The notes beneath the pieces were generated by a model. It was not told the DNA's origin. It did no database searches and saw only the letters and a list, made by a program, of their open reading frames with translations. 64,000 nt of DNA. It comes from Nocardia bhagyanarayanae (GTDB taxonomy: Bacteria > Actinomycetota > Actinomycetes > Mycobacteriales > Mycobacteriaceae). The stretch is taken from NCBI RefSeq assembly GCF_006716565.1, contig NZ_VFPG01000001.1, forward strand, positions 930,001-994,000. The letters run 5' to 3'. This document shows, one piece after another, positions 46,771 to 56,170 of this stretch. A program made the position numbers and the translations under genes. The number at the start of each line of letters is the position of its first letter. The stretch's first letter is position 1.

Positions 46771-47478
46771 ATGAAGTCACCGTTCGGCAGGCTGGTCAGC
46801 CTGTCGCATGTGCACGATGCGGCGACGACGCCGATCTTCCCCGGCGACCCGGAGTTCCGGACCGATATCGTCGCCACCGTCGCCAACGACGGGTACTACC
46901 TGCGGTACATCCAGCAGGGCGAGCACACCGGAACGCATTGGGGCGCGCCGATTCACTTTCACGCCGATGGGCTGGCCGCCGACGAGCTGGACCTGGCCGA
47001 TCTGCTGTTGCCCGTGGTGAAGATCGATGTGCGCGAGCGGTGCGCGGCGGACCGCGATTACGCCGTCACCGTGGAGGATCTGCGGCGCTGGGAGTCGCGG
47101 CACGGCCGCATCCCGGACGGCGCGGCGGTGATCGCGTGGACCGGGTGGGACGCCAAGTGGGGCGGCCCGGATTTCATCGGCGTCGACGAATCGGCCGGTC
47201 GCCAGCCCGGATTCGCGGTCGAGACGGTGGAGTGGCTGTTGCGCACCGGACGGCTCGGCAGGCGCGGCGCGCTTGGCATCGACACCTTCGGGCCCGATGT
47301 GGGCACCGACGACTCGTACACGGTGTCCAAGCTGCTCTACCGAGAGCACCGGATCAGCTTGGAGTGCCTGGCGAATCTGGCCGAGCTGCCCGCGACGGGT
47401 GCGTGGGTGCTGGTCGGCGGGCCGCTCTATCGGGGTGGGTCGGGCTCGCCCGCAACGATTTTCGCGTTGCTGCCCTGA
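46771..47478 (+). CDS. Cyclase-family (kynurenine formamidase-like) metal-dependent hydrolase
   Basis: A 235-residue protein of the cyclase superfamily. The metal motif is H-T-G-T-H-W-G-A-P-I-H (residues about 52-62), where the usual Asp of HxGTHxDxPxH is Gly. A later G-I-D-T-F-G-P-D matches the family. Members cleave amide or formamide bonds with Mn or Zn. ATG 46771 follows G-G-G-A-G-C, 16 bp after the pseudokinase stop, so it is likely in the same operon. Confidence 0.85.
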   Translation: MKSPFGRLVSLSHVHDAATTPIFPGDPEFRTDIVATVANDGYYLRYIQQGEHTGTHWGAPIHFHADGLAADELDLADLLLPVVKIDVRERCAADRDYAVTVEDLRRWESRHGRIPDGAAVIAWTGWDAKWGGPDFIGVDESAGRQPGFAVETVEWLLRTGRLGRRGALGIDTFGPDVGTDDSYTVSKLLYREHRISLECLANLAELPATGAWVLVGGPLYRGGSGSPATIFALLP

Positions 47479-47496
47479 GTCGTCGGGGCCGATGCC

Positions 47497-48054
47497 CTAG
47501 GACCCGCCGTAGACCTTCGGGTCGAGGGTGCCGATGTAGGGCAGGTCGCGGTAGCGCTCGGCGTAGTCGAGGCCGTAGCCGACGACGAACTCGTTGGGGA
47601 TGTCGAAGCCCACGTGGGCCACGTCGACGTGGGTGCGCAGCGCGTCCGGCTTGCGTAGCAGGGTGACAACCTCGAGCGAGGCCGGGTTGCGGGTGGACAG
47701 GTTGCGCTTCAGCCAGGAGAGGGTCAGGCCGGAGTCGATGATGTCCTCGACGATCAGCACGTTGCGGCCCGCGATGTCCTTGTCCAGGTCCTTCATGATC
47801 CGCACCACGCCCGAGGAGGAGGTGGACGAGCCGTAGGAGGAGACGGCCATGAATTCCATCTGGGTCGGGATGGGCAGCGCCTTGGCCAGATCGGTCATGA
47901 AGAAGATCGCGCCCTTGAGCACGCCGACCAGCAGCAGGTCGCCTTCCGGCGCGTCGGCCGGATAGCGCTTGGCGATCAGCTCGGCGAGCTCCTGCGTCTT
48001 GGCGGCGATTTGTTCCTCGGTGATCAGCACCGACGCGATGTCGTCCCCGTACAC
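47497..48054 (-). CDS. hpt: Hypoxanthine-guanine phosphoribosyltransferase
   Basis: A 185-residue salvage enzyme for hypoxanthine and guanine. The PRPP loop [14 protein letters not shown] is near residue 98, and flexible-loop [11 protein letters not shown] is near 72. GTG 48054 is the start. Downstream of tilS on the same strand, as in Mycobacterium. Confidence 0.97.
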   Translation of the reverse strand: MYGDDIASVLITEEQIAAKTQELAELIAKRYPADAPEGDLLLVGVLKGAIFFMTDLAKALPIPTQMEFMAVSSYGSSTSSSGVVRIMKDLDKDIAGRNVLIVEDIIDSGLTLSWLKRNLSTRNPASLEVVTLLRKPDALRTHVDVAHVGFDIPNEFVVGYGLDYAERYRDLPYIGTLDPKVYGGS

Positions 48055-48108
48055 GTCAGTTGGTTTCCCTTCCTGTGCGCCGCTGGTTTCGATCGATCCC
48101 GCTCGGCA

Positions 48109-49224
48109 TCAGTCACTGCGCAGACATCTGTCGTGTCCACGCAGTGTCAGCCTGCCATGTTCGCGCGCGGCAACCAACCTCGTGTCCGGTGACCCGCCGC
48201 CGACGGCCACCCCTCCCTGCCCGCGCCACGCCGTGACCAGCGCGTCCACCGCCCGTAAATGCTTGTCGGTCAGGGCTTTCGCTCCGCTTTGCAGCAGCCA
48301 GGAGCGGATCGCCCTGCGGCGTAGCGCGGCGGGCGCAGTGGCGAGCATCTCGATCGAGAGCGCCGCCTCATCATCGGCGGCGCCGGGACCGTCGGCGGCG
48401 GGTGCGGGCACCTTCGCGGCCTCCAGCAACTCGTCGGCAAGCACGTCCAGCAGCGCGCCGTCCTCGCGCAGTTGCTCGGCGGTGCGGGCGAGCGCGGCCG
48501 CGACGCCGCCACCGAGTACTTCCTCGAGCAGCGGCAACGCCTCGGTGCGCAGCCGGACCCTGGTGAATTCGGGCGACAGGTTGTGCGGGTCCTCGTGCGG
48601 GGTACGGCCGAGATCGGCGCACATCTGGCGGGTCGTGGCCCGGCGGACGCCGAGCAGGGGCCTGCCCCACGGTTCGGCGTAGGCCGCCATGCCCTGGATC
48701 GAGCGTCCGCCGGAACCGCGGGCGAGTCCGAGCAGCACGGTCTCGGCCTGATCGTCGAGGGTGTGGCCGAGCAAGACGGGCGCGCCGTGGCGGGCGGCGT
48801 CCAACGCCGCGTACCTGGCCGTGCGCGCCGCCGCCTCCAAGCCGCCTTCGGTGCCGACGTCCACCGCGAGCACGCGGGCCGATCGGCAGCCGAGCGCGAG
48901 GGCCGCGGCGGCCGCGTCCGCCGCCACCTGCCCCGAGCCTTCTTGCAGGCGATGGTCGACGACCAGCGCGTCGACGTGCCGGATCTCGACGACCGCCGCG
49001 GCCGTCAGAGCCAGCGAGTCCGCCCCACCGGACAGGCCCACCGCTACCGAAGCGCCCTGGGCCAGATACTCCCCCGCCCAGGCCCGCACCGCACGCCTGA
49101 CCTCGAGCACCGCCGCGGTCTCCGGCAACCTCCGCGGCCCACCCGAACCAGCGCCGCCCGCAGTCGCACCACTGCCCGTGGCCGCCTCGCGCTGCCCGGG
49201 CGTCGCTCGCACCGCACCGCCCAT
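48109..49224 (-). CDS. tilS: tRNA(Ile)-lysidine synthetase
   Basis: A 371-residue enzyme that puts lysine on C34 of tRNA-Ile(CAU) using ATP. The PP-loop motif V-A-V-G-L-S-G-G-A-D-S-L is near residue 42, followed by G-H-T-L-D-D-Q-A-E-T-V-L-L-G. The start is ATG 49224 (M-G-G-A-V-R-A). The N-terminal segment is longer and more Gly/Ala-rich than in M. tuberculosis. Confidence 0.96.
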   Translation of the reverse strand: MGGAVRATPGQREAATGSGATAGGAGSGGPRRLPETAAVLEVRRAVRAWAGEYLAQGASVAVGLSGGADSLALTAAAVVEIRHVDALVVDHRLQEGSGQVAADAAAAALALGCRSARVLAVDVGTEGGLEAAARTARYAALDAARHGAPVLLGHTLDDQAETVLLGLARGSGGRSIQGMAAYAEPWGRPLLGVRRATTRQMCADLGRTPHEDPHNLSPEFTRVRLRTEALPLLEEVLGGGVAAALARTAEQLREDGALLDVLADELLEAAKVPAPAADGPGAADDEAALSIEMLATAPAALRRRAIRSWLLQSGAKALTDKHLRAVDALVTAWRGQGGVAVGGGSPDTRLVAAREHGRLTLRGHDRCLRSD

Positions 49225-49451
49225 ACCGAGGACACTACCGACGTCCCCCGCCTCCGATGCCACGACCGGATCAGGTGACCCGCGAATCCGGCGCGCCGCT
49301 CGGCGCGCCGACACCGACCGTGCTCGGCAGCGCAGGGAGCCGAGTCGTCGGCCCACCGCGCGCTGTGCGTTTCGCCGCCGCGTCGGTGTGGATAGTCCGC
49401 GTGCCGAAAGCGGCTCCGCGATGATCCGCGCTACAGGTCGCCGTAGTCCGC

Positions 49452-50567
49452 TCAGCCCAGTACGCGGGCGATCCAGCGGTCCGGATTGTCGATCTCGTCC
49501 GGCCGGGGCAGCGTCTCGGGATTCGACCACACGACGTTGAAGCGCTCCATGCCGACGCGGCCGACGACGTGGTCGACGAACGCCTTGCCGCGGATGTATT
49601 GCGCGACCTTCGCGTCCACACCGAGCAGGGCGCGCAGGATTCGCTGCACCGGGTTGGTCGGGCGCTTGCGGCGCTTGTCGAAGGCCGCGCGGATCTGCTC
49701 GACCGTCGGGATGACGGTGGGGCCGACGGCGTCCATCACATGGTCGGCGTGGCCTTCGAGCAGGGTGCCCAGCATGAGCAGCCGGTCGAGGGCCTCGCGC
49801 TGCGGTTGCGCCTGGGTGGCGCGCAGCAGACCGACGACGCCGCGGGTGGCCGGATCGTCGGACGCGGTGCCGCGGCGGCGGTCGCGCAGCTCGTCGACCA
49901 AACGGGTCAGCATGTCGGTCAGCGGTTCGTCGCCGACCTCGGAAAGGACGTCGACGTTGCCGCGCATGTAGTCGGCCAGCCAGGGCGCGGAGGAGAACTG
50001 CACCCGGTGGGTCACCTCGTGCAGGCACACCCAGAGCCGGAAGTCGCTGGGCGGGACGCCGAGCGCGCGCTCGACGGCCATGATGTTCGGCGCGACCAGC
50101 AGCAACGTGCCGTCCTGCCCGGTGAACGGGTCGTACTGGCCGAGGATGGCAGTGGAGAGGAACGCCAGCATCGCGCCGGCCTGCACGCCCGCGGGCTTCC
50201 CCGCGAAGGCGCCGCGGCCATGCGGATCGCCGCCGGTTCCGGTGAGCAGGGCCATGGATTCGGCGGCCGCGCCGATCCAGCCGGGCCGGTCGACGATGCG
50301 CGCCGCGGGCACGGGCTGGTCGTCGAGCAGTCCGCTCACCTCGCGAACCGGTCCCTCGGCCCGCACCGACGCCTCGGCCAGCTCGGTGACCACCTGCTCG
50401 GCCGAGTACCGCGAGGTGCGCGGACCCGCGGGCACCAGGGCCGCCCCGGTGCGCGCGGCCAACCGCCAGTCGACGGCGCCGGACAGGCCGGAGCGACGTC
50501 GCGCCTTGCCGTCCGATGCCGGATCGGCGACGGCGGATTCGCGTGTCTTGTCAGCGCCTTCGATCAT
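49452..50567 (-). CDS. Zinc metalloprotease-like DUF2342 protein
   Basis: A 371-residue protein with an H-E-V-T-H (HExxH) site in [11 protein letters not shown] near residue 187 and the DUF2342/F420-biosynthesis-associated fold, homologous to Rv3626c. It starts at ATG 50567, 13 bp after the dacB stop. The natural substrate is unknown. Confidence 0.9.
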   Translation of the reverse strand: MIEGADKTRESAVADPASDGKARRRSGLSGAVDWRLAARTGAALVPAGPRTSRYSAEQVVTELAEASVRAEGPVREVSGLLDDQPVPAARIVDRPGWIGAAAESMALLTGTGGDPHGRGAFAGKPAGVQAGAMLAFLSTAILGQYDPFTGQDGTLLLVAPNIMAVERALGVPPSDFRLWVCLHEVTHRVQFSSAPWLADYMRGNVDVLSEVGDEPLTDMLTRLVDELRDRRRGTASDDPATRGVVGLLRATQAQPQREALDRLLMLGTLLEGHADHVMDAVGPTVIPTVEQIRAAFDKRRKRPTNPVQRILRALLGVDAKVAQYIRGKAFVDHVVGRVGMERFNVVWSNPETLPRPDEIDNPDRWIARVLG

Positions 50568-50580
50568 GGTCAACCACCCG

Positions 50581-52044
50581 TCACGAGCATCCACAGTTGC
50601 GCAGCGTGCCTGCGATGGCGTCCAACGCGGGCCTGCTCACCTCCGGCGGCCGATCGTTCGACATCAACGCGAAGGTCAGCACCCGGCCATCCCGGTCGAG
50701 CACATACCCGACCAACGTGCTGGCCACCGAGAGAGTTCCGGTCTTGGCGCGCACCCATCCGGCGCCGCCGCGGTTCTGGGTGACATAGCGGCCGGCCAGC
50801 GAGCCCGTCGCACCCGCGACCGGCAGATCGTCCAGCATCGGCGCGAGGGTGGCCGCGAGCTTCTCGCCCGCGGGCCGGGCCTTGGTGCCGGTCGGCCGGG
50901 TGAGCGCGTCACCGGCGGACTGGGCGGCGGTGGCGACGATCTTGTCCAGCAGACGCGCGGTGACGCGGTCGTCGGTGGAGAGTCCGCTCGTGTCGTGCAT
51001 CACCACCCCGTTCAGATCGAAGCCCGCCTTCTCCAGTGTGGCGGCCACGGCGGCGACCGCACCGCCGAACGACGGTTCGTGTCCGGTCGCCACCGCGATC
51101 TCCCGGCCGATGGTCTCGGCGAGCACGTTGTCGGAGTAGACCATCATGTCGCGCAGCCGGTCGCGCAGCGGCGCGGACTGCACGCTGGCCACCTCGGCCG
51201 CGCCCGGCGCCGCCTTGCCCGCGCGCACCCGAGACGGGTCGAGCCCGAGTTCGGTGGCCAGCCTGCGTCCGGCGTCCAGTGCGGGGGTCGAGGTGCGCGG
51301 GGAGTATTCGACGAGCGGTTCGAGGCGGCCGCCGTCGATCATCACCGCTTCGATCGGCGCGATCGAGCCGCCGGGGATGTCGGAGTCCTCCCAGCCCTTC
51401 GCCATGGTCGGCCCGGCGAAGGCGGTGGTGTCGACCACGATGGTGTCCGCCGCGCTGCCGGCCAGCCGGATCTGCGCGACCAGGTCCGCGAGGCGCGGGC
51501 CGTTCGGGTAGTAGCCCTTGCCGTCGGGCTGCGCGGTGAGCGTCGGGTCGCCGCCGCCGACCAGCACCAGTTCGTTCGGCGCGGCCCCGGCGACCACTTT
51601 GGTGGTGACGCGCTGGTCCGCAGGCAGCGCGAGCAGCGCGGCCGCGGTGGTGAGGATCTTGGCGGTGGACGACGGAATCATCGGCGTGCCCGGGTCCTGG
51701 CTCCACAGCGTGGTCCCGCTGTCGGCGTCGGTGACGACACCGGCGAACGTGCCGAGATCAGGATTCGCCAGCGCGCCCCCGAGCGCCGCGGCGACACCGG
51801 CCGGGCTCGGCGCGGGCGCGTTCGACGGCGCGGGAGCCACCCGCGGAAAAGGCTTCACCGGAGCGGGCGGCGCGGCGATGGTCAGCCCACCGTGCCGGAA
51901 TTCCGGGGTCCACGGCTGGACGACGACCAACGCACCGGCGGCCGCGATCAGCAGCACCCCGAAGGTCGCCCCGAATCCGATCCACATCCTGCGCCGTCGC
52001 CGCGCGGCCAAGCCACCGATATTTCTCTTGTTCCCACCAACCAC
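50581..52044 (-). CDS. dacB: D-alanyl-D-alanine carboxypeptidase/endopeptidase (PBP4, DacB type)
   Basis: A 487-residue periplasmic serine peptidase. A membrane anchor (about residues 20-42) precedes a low-complexity stretch. Active-site motifs are S-S-T-A-K (SxxK, near 128), S-D-N (near 307) and K-T-G (near 435). It trims peptidoglycan cross-links. It starts at GTG 52044 and is divergent from ppa. Confidence 0.93.
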   Translation of the reverse strand: MVGGNKRNIGGLAARRRRRMWIGFGATFGVLLIAAAGALVVVQPWTPEFRHGGLTIAAPPAPVKPFPRVAPAPSNAPAPSPAGVAAALGGALANPDLGTFAGVVTDADSGTTLWSQDPGTPMIPSSTAKILTTAAALLALPADQRVTTKVVAGAAPNELVLVGGGDPTLTAQPDGKGYYPNGPRLADLVAQIRLAGSAADTIVVDTTAFAGPTMAKGWEDSDIPGGSIAPIEAVMIDGGRLEPLVEYSPRTSTPALDAGRRLATELGLDPSRVRAGKAAPGAAEVASVQSAPLRDRLRDMMVYSDNVLAETIGREIAVATGHEPSFGGAVAAVAATLEKAGFDLNGVVMHDTSGLSTDDRVTARLLDKIVATAAQSAGDALTRPTGTKARPAGEKLAATLAPMLDDLPVAGATGSLAGRYVTQNRGGAGWVRAKTGTLSVASTLVGYVLDRDGRVLTFALMSNDRPPEVSRPALDAIAGTLRNCGCS

Positions 52045-52218
52045 GTACCCGTCGTCTCCCTGACTCGGCTGCCGCGCACCACCGGCGCACCCATGCCCTT
52101 TCGAACCTCGGCCCCACCGATCACACTATCCTCGTTCCGCTACCGTTCCCCCGAACAACCTGGCGAGTCGGCGGTCGTGCCCGCTCGAGCCACCGGATGC
52201 AGCACAGAAGGAGATGGC

Positions 52219-52710
52219 GTGGAGTTCGACGTCACCATCGAGATCCCCAAGGGTTCCCGCAACAAGTACGAGGTCGATCACGAGACCGGCCGTGTTCGGC
52301 TCGACCGGTTCCTCTACACCTCCATGGCCTACCCGGCCGACTACGGCTTCATCGAGAACTCGCTCGGCGAGGACGGTGACCCGCTGGACGCGCTGGTTCT
52401 GCTGCCCGACTCGGTGTTCCCCGGCGTGATCGTCGAGGCGCGCCCGGTCGCGATGTACAAGATGGAGGACGAGGCGGGCGGCGACGCCAAGGTGCTGTGC
52501 GTGCCCGCGGGCGATCCGCGCTGGGACCACATCCAGGACCTGGCCGACGTGCCGGAGTTCGAGCTCGCCGCGATCAAGCACTTCTTCGAGCGCTACAAGG
52601 ACCTGGAGCCGGGCAAGTACGTCAAGGGCTCGGAGTGGGTCGGTCGCGCCGAGGCCGAGGCCGAGGTGGAAGCCTCCTTCAAGCGTCTGCAGGAGAAGGG
52701 CGGCCACTGA
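52219..52710 (+). CDS. ppa: Inorganic pyrophosphatase (family I)
   Basis: A 163-residue soluble enzyme hydrolysing PPi. The [13 protein letters not shown] start and the [10 protein letters not shown] metal motif (near residue 53) are typical. GTG 52219 follows A-A-G-G-A-G. The length is about the same as M. tuberculosis Ppa (162). Confidence 0.98.
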   Translation: MEFDVTIEIPKGSRNKYEVDHETGRVRLDRFLYTSMAYPADYGFIENSLGEDGDPLDALVLLPDSVFPGVIVEARPVAMYKMEDEAGGDAKVLCVPAGDPRWDHIQDLADVPEFELAAIKHFFERYKDLEPGKYVKGSEWVGRAEAEAEVEASFKRLQEKGGH

Positions 52711-52721
52711 GCCACACGACG

Positions 52722-52756
52722 AAGGCGGGAGGTCCGTACGGACCTCCCGCCTTTTT
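52722..52756. terminator. Strong bidirectional terminator after ppa
   Basis: AAGGCGGGAGGTCCGT (52722-52737) with ACGGACCTCCCGCCTT (52738-52753) is a perfect 16-bp inverted repeat followed by a T-run. Confidence 0.9.
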
Positions 52757-52776
52757 CGTTGCCCCCGCACGCGATA

Positions 52777-52804
52777 GGGACGCCCGGCCTGTGCCGGACG
52801 TCCC
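52777..52804. terminator. Terminator candidate for the small secreted protein gene
   Basis: GGGACG-c-CCGG and CCGG-a-CGTCCC pair with a single mismatch around a CCTGTG-like loop. Confidence 0.5.
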
Positions 52805-52857
52805 TGGGGATCCGATCACGGTGCTGCGAGAGCACCGATTACGGGTGGTTTCGCGGG

Positions 52858-53100
52858 TCAGTAGTAGATGTAGAGATCCCAGCCGTCCCAGGCCTCGACG
52901 CACTCCCAGTAGTAGCCGCCGGTGCTGGGCGAGACGCCGTCGGCGCGGCAGGCCTCGAAGGTGGCGTAGGTGCCGATGTAGGTGGCCCCGTAGCCGGTGG
53001 CCTGGTAGGTCGGCGCGGCGTTGGCCGTGGCAGCCGTCGACACCCCGGCGACGGCTGCGGTGGCAAGAAGGCCCGCGGCGAGGAAGGACTTGATTCGCAT
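52858..53100 (-). CDS. Small secreted protein with two cysteines
   Basis: An 80-residue protein starting [20 protein letters not shown] with signal peptide cleavage likely after A-N-A near residue 28. The mature 50 or so residues have two Cys (F-E-A-C-R and Y-W-E-C-V), many Tyr, Trp and Gly, and an end Y-I-Y-Y. Such small secreted proteins are common in Nocardiaceae, often without known function. A disulfide between the two cysteines is likely. Confidence 0.85.
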   Translation of the reverse strand: MRIKSFLAAGLLATAAVAGVSTAATANAAPTYQATGYGATYIGTYATFEACRADGVSPSTGGYYWECVEAWDGWDLYIYY

Positions 53101-53429
53101 TTCACTGCTCCTGGAAAGCGAGGTTGATGTTGACCTCTCTCAAGGTAGGGAGCGAAAAGCCGCGAAACAGCCACCCCTAGGGCTCGAAGACCAGCCCCCT
53201 CGGGCGATTCCACCTTCTCCACCCTGCGCGTGGTTCGCGCCGCCGCGGCCTGCCGGAGCGTGACAACGGGACCGGCGAGGTAGTGCTGGCACTACCTCGG
53301 GGATCCGGTGCGCACCACCGCGATTCCGGGTGCCTACGTCATGGGCACCGCGCGCCCGCGTTCCTAGCCTCGAAACCGTAAGGCGCACAACCGTCGCGCC
53401 GCATCCGGTACGGGAGGAACGCACAGCTC
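53101..53429. promoter_or_regulatory. 329-bp divergent region with a palindrome
   Basis: It separates the secreted protein and the beta-lactamase-like gene. Apart from the palindrome at 53276-53299, nothing else stands out; the plus-strand gene has G-G-G-A-G-G-A before its ATG. Confidence 0.5.
53276..53299. promoter_or_regulatory. Operator-like palindrome upstream of the serine hydrolase
   Basis: CGAGGTAGTGC-tg-GCACTACCTCG, 11-bp perfect arms. It lies 131 bp before the start of the beta-lactamase-like gene. The regulator is unknown; the response regulator at 56140 is a candidate only by proximity. Confidence 0.6.
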
Positions 53430-54593
53430 ATGACCGTTTTTCGACGCCACACGGCCGCGGCGGGCATCTGCCTGGTCGCGCTGTTCGGCGCCCAGGCCTG
53501 CGGCGACACCGCGCCCTCCGACGACGACCGCACCGCGGCGATCCAGCGGGCGCTGGACGCGACGGTGCGCGGCGGCTTCCCCGGCGCGCAGGCGGTGCTC
53601 ACCACCGACGCGGGCGACCGCACCGTTACCGCGGGCGTCGGCGACATCGCGACGGGCGCCCCGATTCCCGCCGACGCGCGCGTGCGAATCGGCAGCAACA
53701 CGAAGACTTTCGTCGCGACGGTCGTGCTGCAACTGGTCGCCGAGGGCAAGGTCGAGTTGGACGCGCCCGTCGAGCGCTACCTGCCGGGAGTGGTTCGGGG
53801 CAACGGCAACGACGGGAACCGCGTCACGGTCCGTCAGCTGCTCCAGCACACCAGCGGCCTGCCCGATTACCTGGCCGGGGGCGATCCCGAACTGCGCGCC
53901 GAGCACGGCACCCGGCAGTTGGAGGTGGACACCGAAGCCGTGCGCCTGCGCCGGTACGACGCCGCCGAACTGGTGCGCCTGGCGATGACGATGCCGCCGC
54001 GTTACGAGCCCGGCGCTCGCGCGGTGTACACCAACACCAACTACGTTCTGCTCGGCATGCTGATCCAGCAAACGACCGGCCGTACCGCCGCCGACGAGAT
54101 CACGGCGCGGATCATCGAGCCGCTCGGCCTGCGCGACACCTGGTTTCCGGCGCAGGGCGAGACCGGTATCCGCGGCCCGCATCCCGTCGGCTACCACCAG
54201 ATCGACGGCGCGCGCGTGGACTTCACCCAGCTCGATCCCTCGTGGGCCGACGCCGCGGGCGCGATGATCTCCACCGGCGCCGACCTGAACCGCTTCTTCG
54301 GCGCGCTGCTCGACGGCCGCCTGTTGCCCGCCGCGCAACTCGACGAGATGCGGCGCACCGTGCCCTTCGACCGGATGCCGGGGGCCGGTTACGGGTTGGG
54401 CCTCATCCAGCTGCCGTCCTCCTGCGGGAAGGAGGTGTGGGGGCACGGCGGCAGCATCCCCGGCTTCGGGACCCGCAACGGCGTCACCGCCGACGGACAC
54501 GCGGTGACCGTGATCGTGAACCAGCTGCCGACCAGCGAGGAGAATGCGGTTCTCGTGCAGCAAGCGTTCGACGCGGCCGTGTGCGCGGCGTGA
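53430..54593 (+). CDS. Serine beta-lactamase-like hydrolase (class C/D-peptidase type), exported
   Basis: A 387-residue exported serine hydrolase with a signal peptide (M-T-V-F-R-R-H-T-A-A-A-G-I-C) and an imperfect lipobox (A-Q-A-C). Motifs are S-N-T-K (SxxK, about 91), Y-T-N (YxN, about 195) and H-G-G (HxG, about 340). Such proteins act as D-aminopeptidases, esterases or carboxypeptidases, less often as true beta-lactamases. ATG 53430 follows G-A-G-G-A. Confidence 0.9.
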   Translation: MTVFRRHTAAAGICLVALFGAQACGDTAPSDDDRTAAIQRALDATVRGGFPGAQAVLTTDAGDRTVTAGVGDIATGAPIPADARVRIGSNTKTFVATVVLQLVAEGKVELDAPVERYLPGVVRGNGNDGNRVTVRQLLQHTSGLPDYLAGGDPELRAEHGTRQLEVDTEAVRLRRYDAAELVRLAMTMPPRYEPGARAVYTNTNYVLLGMLIQQTTGRTAADEITARIIEPLGLRDTWFPAQGETGIRGPHPVGYHQIDGARVDFTQLDPSWADAAGAMISTGADLNRFFGALLDGRLLPAAQLDEMRRTVPFDRMPGAGYGLGLIQLPSSCGKEVWGHGGSIPGFGTRNGVTADGHAVTVIVNQLPTSEENAVLVQQAFDAAVCAA

Positions 54594-54664
54594 TCCCGCT
54601 CCAACGGTCCTTGTCCCGCACCGCGCCGCGCCCGGCTCGGTCGAACGAAATCGGAGTCTTCGCA

Positions 54665-56170
54665 ATGCATCTCGGAAAGGTGATCGCGGCAGGGACGGCC
54701 ACTCTCGCCGCGCTGCTGACCGCCGCGCCGGCAACCGCCGACGCTGGACTCGACCGCTTCCACCACCAGCGGTTGACCTGGAAGTCCTGCGACGATCCGC
54801 GCCTCGACCCGCTCGGCGCGCAGTGCGCCGACGTCACGGTCCCGGTGGATTACGCTGCGCCCCAGGGCCGGACCCTCACCGTCGTCATTTCGCGCATCCC
54901 GGCCGCCGATCCGGCGCAACGGCGCGGAGTCGTGCTGTCGAACCCGGGCGGCCCCGGCGGTCCGGGCCTGGACGCCATGGTGGACGTCCGCGAAGCGATG
55001 ACCGACGAGGTGCGGGCCCGTTACGACCTCATCGGCATGGACCCGCGCGGCGTCGGCCGGTCGAACCCGGTGAACTGCCACTGGCCGCGCGGCTTCGCCT
55101 TGCAGTCGGCGGGCGTCGACGCCGCGAGTTACGCCGAATCCGTCGCACAACAAGCGGAACTCGCGGCACGCTGCGTGGCGACCGAAGGCGACCGGATACG
55201 GCACATAACCACCCGCAACACCGCGCGCGACATGGACGTCGTCCGCGCCGCGCTCGGCGAGGACCGGATCAGCTATTTCGGCACCTCCTACGGCACCTAC
55301 CTCGGCGCGGTCTACACCCAGATGTTCCCGCAGCGCACCGACCGCGTCGTGCTGGACAGCTCGGTGGACCCGCAGCGCTACGGCCCGGTCGGCATGGTCC
55401 AGGACATGGGTCCAGCCAACGAGGCGGCGTTCGATCGGTGGGCCGACTGGGCCGCCGCCCGCGACGGCGAGTACCGCTTCGGCGCCGATCGCGCCGCCAT
55501 CCGCGCCACGGTGCTCGACCTGGTCCGGCGCGCGAACGAGCGGCCCATCCGGCTCGGCGAGTTCGAGCTGGACGACCACAGCGTGCCGATGGTGCTGTTC
55601 GTCGGCCTGGACGACCCGCGCCAGTACGAGCAGGTGGCGAACCAGCTGCGCCAGCTCCTCGACGCGGCAGCGGGCGCACCCGTGGAACCGAGTCCGGAGC
55701 TCGCCGCCGTCCTCGGGTTCATGCTGGCCGCGCGGCCGAGCGACAACTCGGCGCAGATGGCGATCATGTGCGGTGACGTGGACGCACCGCACGACCCGTC
55801 CTGGTACTGGCGCAACATCGAGGCGAGCCGGGCGAGCCAGCCGCTGTTCGGCGCGTTCGCCGACAACATCACGCCCTGCGCGTTCTGGCCGGGGCCGATC
55901 GAAAGTCCCACGACCATCGGCAATTCCGTGCCGAGCCTGATCGTGCAGGCCACCGGCGACACCCGCACCACCTATCCGGGTGCGCTCGCCATGCACCGCG
56001 CGCTGACCGGCTCCCGCATGGTCACCTTGCAGGACGTGCCGATCCACTCAATCTTTGGGCGCTACCCGAACGACTGCGTCTACGCCGCGGTCAACGCCTA
56101 CTTCCGCGACGGCACGCTGCCCGACGGCGACCTGACCTGTCAGGACGAGCCGGGACGGGCGTTGAGGTAG
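54665..56170 (+). CDS. Secreted TAP-like alpha/beta hydrolase (tripeptidyl aminopeptidase)
   Basis: A 501-residue exported alpha/beta hydrolase: signal peptide M-H-L-G-K-V-I-A-A-G-T-A with cleavage near A-T-A-D, R-G-V-V-L-S-N-P-G-G-P-G-G near residue 92, nucleophile elbow Y-F-G-T-S-Y-G-T-Y-L-G near 201, and Asp/His near the C-terminus (T-G-D-T-R, V-P-I-H-S-I). TAP-like enzymes release N-terminal tripeptides. The C-terminal 31 bp overlap the convergent response regulator gene. Confidence 0.9.
   Translation: MHLGKVIAAGTATLAALLTAAPATADAGLDRFHHQRLTWKSCDDPRLDPLGAQCADVTVPVDYAAPQGRTLTVVISRIPAADPAQRRGVVLSNPGGPGGPGLDAMVDVREAMTDEVRARYDLIGMDPRGVGRSNPVNCHWPRGFALQSAGVDAASYAESVAQQAELAARCVATEGDRIRHITTRNTARDMDVVRAALGEDRISYFGTSYGTYLGAVYTQMFPQRTDRVVLDSSVDPQRYGPVGMVQDMGPANEAAFDRWADWAAARDGEYRFGADRAAIRATVLDLVRRANERPIRLGEFELDDHSVPMVLFVGLDDPRQYEQVANQLRQLLDAAAGAPVEPSPELAAVLGFMLAARPSDNSAQMAIMCGDVDAPHDPSWYWRNIEASRASQPLFGAFADNITPCAFWPGPIESPTTIGNSVPSLIVQATGDTRTTYPGALAMHRALTGSRMVTLQDVPIHSIFGRYPNDCVYAAVNAYFRDGTLPDGDLTCQDEPGRALR

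Noticed and set aside
53430..54593. True class C beta-lactamase
   Set aside because: SxxK, YxN and HxG motifs are shared with peptidases and esterases; nothing here shows beta-lactam hydrolysis.
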